From: Planctomycetota bacterium
GTDB taxonomy: Bacteria; Planctomycetota; PLA2; JAEUHO01
Assembly: GCA_029213105.1 (NCBI GenBank)
Contig: JARGNS010000004.1
Coordinates: 1 to 6,934, forward strand
Reading direction: 5' to 3'
DNA: 6,934 nt
Shown here: piece by piece, positions 1 to 4,566 of the stretch
Layout of the letters: each line of letters begins with the position of its first letter
Position numbering within the stretch: the stretch's first letter is position 1
Translations under genes and position numbers: made by a program
Notes under the pieces: model-generated
The model's input: only the letters and a program-made list of their open reading frames with translations
What the model was told of the DNA's origin: nothing
The model's database searches: none

Positions 1-8
1 GACCAGAC

Positions 9-62
9 ATGGCGAGGAAGCGATATTCAGCAGAGCAGATCATCCGCAAGCTGCGCGAGGCA
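9..62 (+). pseudogene. IS3-type transposase OrfA, N-terminal remnant
   Basis: The first 18 codons read MARKRYSAEQIIRKLREA, a very characteristic start of the small helix-turn-helix OrfA of IS3-family transposases (known family pattern: a basic start followed by the first DNA-binding helix). After the alanine codon the expected continuation of the helix-turn-helix is missing. The frame runs on into arginine- and serine-rich sequence with no transposase character and stops at 243-245. About 80 of the usual roughly 90-100 OrfA residues and all of OrfB (the DDE catalytic part) are absent. Only 8 bases lie upstream, so no ribosome binding site or terminal inverted repeat can be judged. I infer an element destroyed by deletion or recombination, with repeat copy A starting some 65 bases downstream. 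Confidence 0.75.
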
Positions 63-127
63 GGGAGCCGAGCGCGGCCATGTCCGTCGTGCAGCGCCCA
101 GTTGCATGGCTCAGACGGCCAACTCCA

Positions 128-430
128 CCTCCCACAACGCGGGTCGCTGGTACGGGTGGTCTCGGCTCGCAGACCCGAGCCAGCGAAGCATCGGCGCCAG
201 TCCTCGACGCCGAGCACGCACCGCAGTCATGGGATCGTTCGATGAGAGCCCCGAACGCGGCCTCTTCCGTCGATAGCGCCGCTCGACGAACCCCTGGAGC
301 AGGTGCGTCGGCGGGTGTGCAAGCGGCTGCATCACATGGCCGGGAAGCTGTCCCGCAACGCGAGGGCCGTCGTCAAGCAACGGTGCCCCCGGCTCCTGAC
401 GGCATGCATCGCGAGCGTGTTCGCACCGAC
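128..430. repeat. Dispersed repeat, degraded copy A
   Basis: This stretch aligns with repeat copy B at a constant offset of 2498 bases from about 128 to 323. Matching anchors include TCGCTGG (144/2642), CGAGCACG (211/2709), AGCCC-GAACG (247/2745), CGAT (271/2769), ACCCCT (290/2788) and the GTGCA of the right hairpin arm. The similarity fades and then returns as GCATCGCG (406-413), followed by a CCGAC match, after an apparent 8-base insertion. The central hairpin is eroded here, and the antisense 43-codon frame of copies B and C is interrupted by TGA. A plus-strand open frame (246-509) crosses the region, but I see no protein family in it. This accounts for most of the gene-free stretch 63-566. 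Confidence 0.65.
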
Positions 431-492
431 CCGAACGGCGTTGTGCGGCGAGCCTGATCTAGCTGTGAAGCCAGAGCAGGTGGGCTACAGGA

Positions 493-516
493 CTCCCTTC
501 AATCGCTGAAAGGGAG
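493..516 (-). terminator. Hairpin downstream of the MBL-fold hydrolase gene
   Basis: CTCCCTT (493-499) pairs with AAGGGAG (510-516). Two further pairs sit inside (C500-G508 and A501-T507), with one bulged A and a five-base loop. It lies 51-74 bases past the stop codon of the minus-strand hydrolase gene, where a transcription end is expected. No run of T follows on the minus strand, so it is not a classical intrinsic terminator. Confidence 0.35.
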
Positions 517-566
517 GCCGCTGCCACGTGCCCCTGCACGAACGTGCTCGGGTTCTTGCGTCCAGG

Positions 567-1802
567 CTAGTCGTCCTGCTTCTCGCTCAACCCGTACTTC
601 TTGTTCGCCTCGTCGTAGATGGGCTGGATGACCTTGCGGATGTCGAGCTTCCCGCCAGCGACGAAGTCGGAGTAGGGAATGCGCGTGCTGGCGTCGGGAA
701 GTTGCGGCTTCTCGGTCGCCGGGGGCGGCCAGACGTCCTCGTCGACGATGGCCATGCGCGTGCGGATCTCGTCCTTGGTGACGTTCCAGACCATGTAGTC
801 CGTCGCCATGCTGATGGGGCCGTCGTACGTCGTCCGGACCCGCGCCAGGAGATCTCCGACCGTGTCGTAGTCGTTGAAGAAGTGATAGGCCACGGCCATC
901 CGGGGCTTGATCATGCTCATCACCTTGCCGAACGCCTCGGGCGCGGTGTGGATCTGCGTGGCGACAGCCAGTGCGCTCTGCGGGGTGAACTGGAACTTCT
1001 CGACCATCAGCGGAACGCTGAGGAAGCACTCGTGGATGGCGAGGTCCGCTCCCTTCGCGAACTCGTCGAACCACTTGTTGGGGTAGGTGTCGCCGCCGAA
1101 GACGAACTTGAGGCCGTTCCACTCGAGGCTGTAGCTCACCGGCCCGTCGAGTGAGTGGATGGCGGGCCAGGAGCGGATCGTGACGCCGTTCTCCTGATAC
1201 ACGACCTGGTTCACGCCCTTGTAGTCGAACTCGGTGGCTTCGATGTGGTAACCGCGCGGGTCGGTGATGCCCCTACGGCCGTCGATGTCCCACGTCAGGG
1301 CCTTGCGAATGTGATCGATCGCGTACTTCGTGCCGCGCTCGGGCGTGTCGCCGTTCGGCCCCCAGACCCGCAGCGGCTTCTGCCGTCCGGCGAGCGCGCC
1401 GCCGATAAAGAGCGCCATGATGTCGCCGAAGTGGTCCGTGTGGAGGTGGCTGAGGAAGACCTTGTCGAGGTAGTTGTGCGGGATCTGGAGTGCCGCAATC
1501 CGTTCGGCGGAGCCCGTCCCGATGTCGAAGATGAACTTCTCGCCATTGCCGAGCTCCACGAGCCAGCAGCTGGCCGCCTGCTTGGGACGCGCCGTCGGCA
1601 TGCCCGTGCCGCAGGCGACGATCCGCATCTCGTCGGCGCCGAGGGGCTCGCTGTTGGGCGCGTAGAAGTCCCGCGCCCGCGGCTTGACGGGCGAAGCCTT
1701 CTCGTCCCCAGCTTGCGACGGCGAAAGACCGACGTACTGCGCAAGGACGAACCCTACTGCCAGCGCGACGGCGACCGTGGACACGAGCCTGATCTTGGAC
1801 AT
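567..1802 (-). CDS. Exported MBL-fold metallohydrolase (RNase Z/arylsulfatase-like, GntH-like)
   Basis: A 411-residue metallo-beta-lactamase-fold hydrolase. Residues 1-31 look like a Sec signal peptide or N-terminal anchor (basic start, hydrophobic 7-24, then SQAG), so the enzyme probably acts outside the cytoplasm. The metal-binding residues are visible: the SHLHTDH motif (H119, H121, D123, H124), H216, D238 in GGDT, and H307 in AYHFF. H257 in IHE is also conserved in type. These are the ligands of a two-zinc site of the RNase Z/arylsulfatase branch. The body (ACGTGMPTARPKQAASCWLV, PRGYHIEATEFDY, VWNVTKDEIRTRMA) resembles proteins annotated by homology as the guanitoxin-cluster hydrolase GntH. 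No other toxin-pathway gene is present, so that name should not be taken as function. The substrate is unknown. The ATG at 1802 is chosen because AGAGGAGA lies a few bases upstream and the signal peptide starts there. The frame stays open further upstream, to about 2087, but only as low-complexity arginine/proline-rich sequence. The gene stands alone, with the VOC gene 303 bases upstream on the same strand. Confidence 0.95.
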   Translation of the reverse strand: MSKIRLVSTVAVALAVGFVLAQYVGLSPSQAGDEKASPVKPRARDFYAPNSEPLGADEMRIVACGTGMPTARPKQAASCWLVELGNGEKFIFDIGTGSAERIAALQIPHNYLDKVFLSHLHTDHFGDIMALFIGGALAGRQKPLRVWGPNGDTPERGTKYAIDHIRKALTWDIDGRRGITDPRGYHIEATEFDYKGVNQVVYQENGVTIRSWPAIHSLDGPVSYSLEWNGLKFVFGGDTYPNKWFDEFAKGADLAIHECFLSVPLMVEKFQFTPQSALAVATQIHTAPEAFGKVMSMIKPRMAVAYHFFNDYDTVGDLLARVRTTYDGPISMATDYMVWNVTKDEIRTRMAIVDEDVWPPPATEKPQLPDASTRIPYSDFVAGGKLDIRKVIQPIYDEANKKYGLSEKQDD

Positions 1803-1837
1803 ACGACTCTCCTCTGACGGCCATCCTGGAAGCCTGT

Positions 1838-1877
1838 GGTCGATTCTACGCCCCCGGCACCGGAATGCGGTCGATTC
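1838..1877 (-). promoter_or_regulatory. Direct repeats and possible -10 upstream of the MBL-fold gene
   Basis: The nine-base word GGTCGATTC occurs at 1838-1846 and again at 1869-1877, a 31-base period (about three helical turns), each followed closely by CGCCCC or GCCCC. On the minus strand the proximal copy overlaps TAGAAT (1848-1843), a fair -10 match about 40 bases before the start codon. No convincing -35 hexamer is visible. The arrangement would suit a tandem binding site for a regulator of the hydrolase gene, but this is inference. Confidence 0.3.
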
Positions 1878-2105
1878 GCCCCACCAGTGACGCACGCCCC
1901 ACCGCGGAGGGACGGGAGGTGCCGTGCAGGCGGCGCGTCGCACGGACGGTCGCCGCGTGGCCAATCGACGCAGACGGCTCGGCTCGGAGCGAGGACGCGG
2001 CGAACGGCCTCCCCCAGCGCGACGCGCCGTCCAGCCCCCCCCTTGACAGGGGGCCTCGATCCAACGCCCCCCAGCAGGCGGCAGCAACTCAGCGCCGCCC
2101 CCCGA
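1878..2105. other. GC-rich intergenic stretch with a C-tract/G-tract hairpin
   Basis: The gap between the VOC stop and the MBL start carries no convincing gene. It contains GCCCCC (2034-2039) able to pair with GGGGGC (2049-2054). This is a 6-base-pair GC stem 52-72 bases beyond the VOC stop that could halt or slow minus-strand transcription, though no T-run follows. The TTGACA inside the loop is on the plus strand with no gene to serve, so I do not call a promoter. Confidence 0.3.
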
Positions 2106-2516
2106 CTACGTCGGATCAGCCCACGGGTCGTAGGAGCCGAAGTTCCACAGGTTGCCTTCCAGGTCCTTGACCGAGTAGCCGCGACCGCCGTAATCCTCGT
2201 CCCTGATCTCGATGACCACCTCGGCGCCCGCCTCCACGGCTTGACGGTAGTGCGCGTCGATGGCACTCACCACGAAGTAGGTGCTCTGGGTCGAGCCGCC
2301 AGCGTCTTGCGCCAAGGCACACAGTGAGCCGAACTCGTCGTCTCGCGCTGCCCCCAGCATCACCATGGTCTCGCCCCGTACGAGTTGGGCATGTGCCACA
2401 CCGCCGTCGTCCGCGGGGACCAGCAGGTGCTTCTTGAAGCCGAACGCCTCGCACAGCCAGTCGATCGCGGCGTGTGCGTCCTTGTAGCGCAAGCAAGGGA
2501 TCGCGGCTTTGGCCAT
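2106..2516 (-). CDS. VOC (glyoxalase/bleomycin-resistance fold) family protein
   Basis: A 136-residue cytoplasmic protein of the vicinal oxygen chelate superfamily, the normal single-subunit length. Two babbab modules are recognisable. The first runs over roughly residues 5-55, with YKDAHAAIDWLCEAFGF followed by VAHAQLVRGETMVML. The second runs over roughly 79-128, with STYFVVSAIDAHYRQAVEAG and then EDYGGRGYSVKDLEGNLWNF. That last motif is typical of the uncharacterised PhnB-like/bleomycin-resistance-like branch. Candidate metal ligands are H42 and the conserved glutamate of DLEGN (E120). The substrate cannot be predicted; drug binding, glyoxalase or other roles are all possible. The ATG at 2516 is supported by GGGAGG four bases upstream. 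Upstream of it lies repeat copy B, so any promoter is between 2517 and about 2620 or inside the repeat. The gene is divergent from the lipoprotein gene. Confidence 0.93.
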   Translation of the reverse strand: MAKAAIPCLRYKDAHAAIDWLCEAFGFKKHLLVPADDGGVAHAQLVRGETMVMLGAARDDEFGSLCALAQDAGGSTQSTYFVVSAIDAHYRQAVEAGAEVVIEIRDEDYGGRGYSVKDLEGNLWNFGSYDPWADPT

Positions 2517-2688
2517 GGTTCCTCCCGACGGCAGCGAACACGAGGGCCGCCAGGGTACTGGCATCGGGGCCCGGGCGCGTCTCGCACGCCAAGCCACCAT
2601 GGCTAGCGGCTGAGAGCCCGCCGCACTGCCCACAGTACAGGTCGCTGGCACGGGTGGACTCGGCTCGCCGACCTGAACCGGCGCGGAG

Positions 2689-2820
2689 TCAGCGCCAATC
2701 CGGTACGTCGAGCACGCGCCACGATGACGACGTGGCGCACTCCGAGCCCAGAACGGTGCACAGTACGCCGATCTGCGCTCGCCATGCACCCCTTTGCACA
2801 CGCGCGCGGAGGGGGTGCAT
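2689..2820 (-). other. Antisense 43-codon open frame inside repeat copy B
   Basis: Reads MHPLRARVQRG...IGVL...TSSSWRVLDVPDWR and then TGA. It begins in the right arm of the repeat hairpin. Copy C has a frame of exactly the same length and position, with 27 of 43 residues identical. No ribosome binding site precedes the ATG (GATCGGG only). Of 20 codons that differ between the copies, only 4 are synonymous, which argues against selection on the peptide. It is recorded as an open frame, not as a confident gene. Confidence 0.25.
2784..2820. other. Central hairpin of repeat copy B
   Basis: ATGCACCCC (2784-2792) is the reverse complement of GGGGTGCAT (2812-2820), giving a 9-base-pair stem around a 19-base GC-rich loop. 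The same structure sits at the same place in copy C with an 11-base-pair stem and a different loop sequence, so the arms are better conserved than the loop. Confidence 0.6.
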
Positions 2821-2945
2821 CCCGATCGCGGAGAACTCGGGCTCTGCGCTGCTTGCACTGCACGCTCGTGCGGACCAGAAGCCCTGGCGCGTCCAGCATC
2901 GCGCGAATATTCTGTCCGACGTAGCTCGTCTCGGTGCTCGCGTTC

Positions 2946-3530
2946 ATGGCCTCTCTACGGATCACGCTGATCTGCGCCGTCCTCGCCGTGGGTCTGCCTG
3001 CGTGCGGCGACAAGCCGGAGCCCGGCGATGAGGAATCGGAGTGGATCAAACGGACCGTTCCGGTTCGTGTCCTGGTCGCGGACATGCTCAGGGGGGGATC
3101 CGCCGAGTTGTATCCGGACGGTCGCGCCCTCGTCAGCGTCATGGGCCTCGGCGGAGGCACGGTCTGGCAAGGAACGTGGGCGGAGCCTGACGAGCAGTTG
3201 ACGATACGCCTCCACCGGCAGCAGGACATGATGAGCGACTGGAGTGCGCCGAAGTCCCTGAACCCTCCAGACGAGTTGATCCTGGTGGGCTCGGACAGTG
3301 CGGGGTGGATGGAAGAACGCCGGACGTTCGTTCCGTTCCTACAAGAGAGCCTCCGCTGGCGACTACAGGGCGTTAACCGCATCCCGAAGGTCGCTGTAGA
3401 AGGGAACTTCCACTTCCAGACCGAGGCCGAGTTCTGGGAGAACGGCGGCGGCTGGGAGATGGTCGAGGACATCGAGGAGCAAGAGGAAGTCAGCGAAGAT
3501 CCCGTCGAGCCGAAGGGCGGCAGCAAGTAG
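2946..3530 (+). CDS. Putative lipoprotein of unknown function
   Basis: A 194-residue protein with a classical lipoprotein signal: MASLR, a hydrophobic stretch 6-17, then LPAC with the cysteine at residue 20, followed by GDKPEPGDEESE. After processing it should be lipid-anchored in a membrane facing the periplasm. The mature part contains a beta-rich stretch near residues 50-95 (AELYPDGRALVSVMG, then GTVWQGTWAEPDEQLTIRL). Its alternation resembles the strand-turn-strand pattern of small lipocalin-like or copper-stress lipoproteins, but I cannot assign a family. A WRLQGV stretch is followed by a glutamate-rich C-terminus (EDIEEQEEVSEDPVEP), probably a disordered tail. The ATG at 2946 is preferred because it gives a standard signal peptide. 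An in-frame GTG at 2934 would add MLAF. Neither start has a clear ribosome binding site. The gene is preceded by repeat copy B and followed within 25 bases by fragment D. Confidence 0.8.
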   Translation: MASLRITLICAVLAVGLPACGDKPEPGDEESEWIKRTVPVRVLVADMLRGGSAELYPDGRALVSVMGLGGGTVWQGTWAEPDEQLTIRLHRQQDMMSDWSAPKSLNPPDELILVGSDSAGWMEERRTFVPFLQESLRWRLQGVNRIPKVAVEGNFHFQTEAEFWENGGGWEMVEDIEEQEEVSEDPVEPKGGSK

Positions 3531-3550
3531 CCGCTACCCGTGCGAAGTCT

Positions 3551-3577
3551 CGACATCCAGCACGCGCCACAATCACG
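3551..3577. repeat. Dispersed repeat, short fragment D
   Basis: TCCAGCACGCGCCAC (3556-3570) is identical to copy C (4344-4358), and the match to the copy core continues as A-T-ACG for a few more bases. On the antisense strand it reads WRVLDVETSHG and a stop, like the ends of the frames in copies B and C, but with a TGA two codons before the W. Farther along, GGGGGTGTG near 3649-3657 may be a worn right hairpin arm, at a spacing about ten bases too short. It begins some 20 bases after the lipoprotein stop. The stretch 3578-3702 shows nothing else I recognise. Confidence 0.5.
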
Positions 3578-3702
3578 TGCCCGGACGCGGCGGCTCCGGC
3601 GCAAGGACTCCGGGCGCCCCTGGGTCGTGTGACGCACTGCCAGCCGTCGGGGGTGTGTTCGTCGGAGATGTCTCTAATCCCCTCCCGCAGCCAAACAGCG
3701 GT

Positions 3703-3708
3703 TACAAT
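3703..3708 (+). promoter_or_regulatory. Possible -10 element of a leaderless promoter
   Basis: TACAAT lies six bases before the ATG at 3715 (TACAATGTGCCGATG), so transcription starting the usual distance downstream would begin at or next to the start codon. This fits the absence of any ribosome binding site before the small ORF. No -35 hexamer is visible at the right spacing, so the call rests on the -10 match alone. Confidence 0.3.
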
Positions 3709-3714
3709 GTGCCG

Positions 3715-3924
3715 ATGGCATCCGTGACCCGAATCATCACTGGAAACCTCGCCCGACGGGGAGTCGATGAAGCAGCATTCGACCAAGCCTTCTGGCGCGC
3801 CGTGACGCCGGAGAAGCGACTGGAAGCGCTGTGGGAGATGGTGTTGGAAGCACGCGTCTGGCAGGGAGCCGAAGGTGATCAACCCCGACTTCAACGATCT
3901 ACTGCTCGCCTTCAACGCCGCTGA
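3715..3924 (+). CDS. Small protein upstream of and overlapping the nucleotidyltransferase
   Basis: A 69-residue soluble, charged protein (MASVTRIITGNLARRGVDEAAFDQAFWRAVTPEKRLEALWEM and onwards) with predicted helices throughout. It ends in a basic tail, DQPRLQRSTARLQRR. From memory, small proteins with a PRLQRS-type ending are often encoded just before this class of nucleotidyltransferase, but I cannot name the family. Its last 50 bases overlap the next gene in another frame, which implies co-translation and a working partnership. ATG 3715 is chosen; GTG at 3709 is in frame two codons earlier. The frame stays open farther upstream to 3577, but that part crosses non-coding sequence next to repeat fragment D and is not protein-like. 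There is no ribosome binding site and a possible leaderless start. A partner or antitoxin-like role is inference from position only. Confidence 0.72.
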   Translation: MASVTRIITGNLARRGVDEAAFDQAFWRAVTPEKRLEALWEMVLEARVWQGAEGDQPRLQRSTARLQRR

Positions 3925-4324
3925 GGTGCGCTACTTGGTGGTGGGCGCCTACGCGGTGACCTTCCACGCGCAGCCTCGCTTCACCAAGGACCTCGATCTA
4001 TGGGTCGAGGCATCACCCGAGAACGCGGCCAAGGTGCACGCGGCGCTAACGGCATTTGGCGCGCCCCTCGCGGACGTCACGCCGGGTGACTTGGCGAACG
4101 AGGACATGGTCTACCAGATCGGCGTTGCGCCGAATCGCATCGACATCCTCATGGGTGTGTCCGGTCTTGGGTTCAGCGAAGCGTGGCCGCAGCGCGCGGA
4201 ATCCACCTACGGGGAGTGTCCGATCCACGTGATCTCGCGTCAGGACCTGATCCGCAACAAACGCGCCGCAGGTCGCCCGCAGGATCTGATTGACCTTCGC
4301 GCGCTTGGCGATGACATCGAGTAG
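3875..4324 (+). CDS. Minimal nucleotidyltransferase (DUF6036/AbiEii-like fold)
   Basis: A 149-residue protein with the signature of minimal Pol-beta-type nucleotidyltransferases. It has VVGAYAVTFH (G24, A25), then RFTKDLDLWVE with the metal-binding pair D39/D41, and a third acidic residue D90 in NRIDIL. A basic C-terminal segment follows (LIRNKRAAGRPQDLIDLRAL). All three catalytic acids are present, so the enzyme is probably active and would transfer a nucleotide from NTP to a protein or RNA target. The length matches stand-alone family members. The start is GTG 3875, preceded by GGGAG with six bases of spacing; the peptide MINPDFNDLLLAFN is a natural beginning for the fold. It overlaps the 69-residue gene by 50 bases. 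The module layout recalls nucleotidyltransferase-based toxin-antitoxin systems (MNT/HEPN, AbiE), but the partner is not a recognisable HEPN protein. Repeat copy C begins at the stop codon. Confidence 0.9.
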   Translation: MINPDFNDLLLAFNAAEVRYLVVGAYAVTFHAQPRFTKDLDLWVEASPENAAKVHAALTAFGAPLADVTPGDLANEDMVYQIGVAPNRIDILMGVSGLGFSEAWPQRAESTYGECPIHVISRQDLIRNKRAAGRPQDLIDLRALGDDIE

Positions 4325-4456
4325 TCAGACCCACTCTTCCAGGTCCAGCACGCGCCACGATGACGAGGTGCTGCCCGCAAGGCCCAGAACGTAGCGCAGT
4401 ACGCCGATTCGTGCCCGCGATGCACCCCCTTGCGCCCCCGCGCCGAGGGGGTGCAT
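4325..4456 (-). other. Antisense 43-codon open frame inside repeat copy C
   Basis: Reads MHPLGAGAQGGASRARIGVL...TSSSWRVLDLEEWV and then TGA. The stop abuts the nucleotidyltransferase stop (TAG then TCA on the plus strand), so the two frames are exactly back to back. An in-frame ATG at 4480 would add MPEKIGAG. Copy B has E-P-E-F-S-A-I-G in the same place, so weak similarity continues upstream of the ATG. No ribosome binding site is seen, and replacement changes dominate between copies. It is listed because the identical length is notable, not as a confident gene. Confidence 0.27.
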
Positions 4457-4457
4457 C
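4419..4457. terminator. Central hairpin of repeat copy C between convergent genes
   Basis: GATGCACCCCC (4419-4429) pairs perfectly with GGGGGTGCATC (4447-4457). The 17-base loop can form a further GCGC/GCGC pairing. It lies between two convergent genes, 95 bases past one stop and 110 bases before the other, so it could serve as a two-way transcription barrier. There is no T-run on either side. Since it is a conserved part of the repeat, its primary role may be something else. Confidence 0.45.
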
Positions 4458-4536
4458 CCAGCGCCGATCTTCTCGGGCATGGCGCCGCCCCGGCCACGCT
4501 GGGAGCGTGATCCCGTCACTACCGGAGGAACGCATC

Positions 4537-4554
4537 TCAGGAATATTCTCCTGA
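4537..4554. other. Small dyad around the AT-rich box of repeat copy C
   Basis: TCAGGA-ATATTC-TCCTGA forms a 6-base-pair stem with a six-base AT-rich loop, 13 bases beyond the SUMF1 stop codon on the minus strand. It could help end that transcript. In copy B the AATATTC part is kept but the flanking stem is not, so the AT-rich box rather than the stem is the conserved element. Confidence 0.35.
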
Positions 4555-4566
4555 CGCTGTAGTGAG

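Larger units (their letters stand above)
2626..2922. repeat. Dispersed repeat, copy B (most complete)
   Basis: This copy fills most of the divergent gap between the VOC and lipoprotein genes. It aligns to copy A at offset 2498 (about 2626-2821) and to copy C at offset 1636 (2689-2920), in both cases without net gaps over long distances. The shared landmarks, in order, are: TCGCTGG-ACGGGTGG (left part, only A and B), the core AGCACGCGCCACGATGACGA (2711-2730), CAGAACG...CAGTACGCCGAT, the hairpin ATGCACCCC/GGGGTGCAT, CTCGGG 16 bases past the right arm, and GCATC...GAATATTCT near the end (2896-2913). Over the 132 bases of the antisense 43-codon frame, B and C differ at about 30 positions by my count. 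The end lies about 25 bases before the lipoprotein start, so the repeat may supply part of that gene's 5' region. Confidence 0.8.
4325..4556. repeat. Dispersed repeat, copy C
   Basis: This copy fills the gap between the convergent nucleotidyltransferase and SUMF1 genes. It aligns with copy B at a constant offset of 1636 bases from 4325 to 4556. Landmarks are AGTCAG, the core CCAGCACGCGCCACGATGACGA (4345-4366), CAGTACGCCGAT, the hairpin, CTCGGG, and GCATC...GAATATTCT (4532-4549). The left part present in A and B (TCGCTGG...) is missing, because copy C starts directly at the stop codon of the nucleotidyltransferase gene. This suggests truncation by, or insertion against, that gene. Between the hairpin and the GAATATTCT box the sequence is poorly conserved while the spacing is kept. 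Confidence 0.8.

Noticed and set aside
246..509. Plus-strand frame LDEPLEQVRRRVCKRLHHM... as a possible gene
   Set aside because: It crosses repeat copy A, has no ribosome binding site or recognisable family, and the corresponding frame in copy B is unrelated in protein terms.
528..1817. Plus-strand open frames opposite the MBL-fold gene
   Set aside because: They are typical antisense shadows of a GC-rich gene; the minus strand carries all conserved motifs.
2043..2048. TTGACA as a -35 promoter element
   Set aside because: It is on the plus strand, where no gene follows, has no matching -10, and lies in the loop of a GC hairpin.
1803..2087. In-frame upstream extension of the MBL-fold hydrolase by 95 codons
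   Set aside because: The extra sequence is arginine/proline-rich GC-driven coding noise. A good ribosome binding site and a signal peptide mark the start at 1802.
2603..3637. Long minus-strand open frame opposite the lipoprotein gene and through repeat B
   Set aside because: It lies antisense to a protein with a clean lipoprotein signal, is composed of GC-rich low-information residues, and has no start signal.
128..4556. Integron attC sites or a CRISPR array as explanation for the repeats
   Set aside because: There are no attC core sites, spacing between copies is thousands of bases, and there are no short regular repeat-spacer units.
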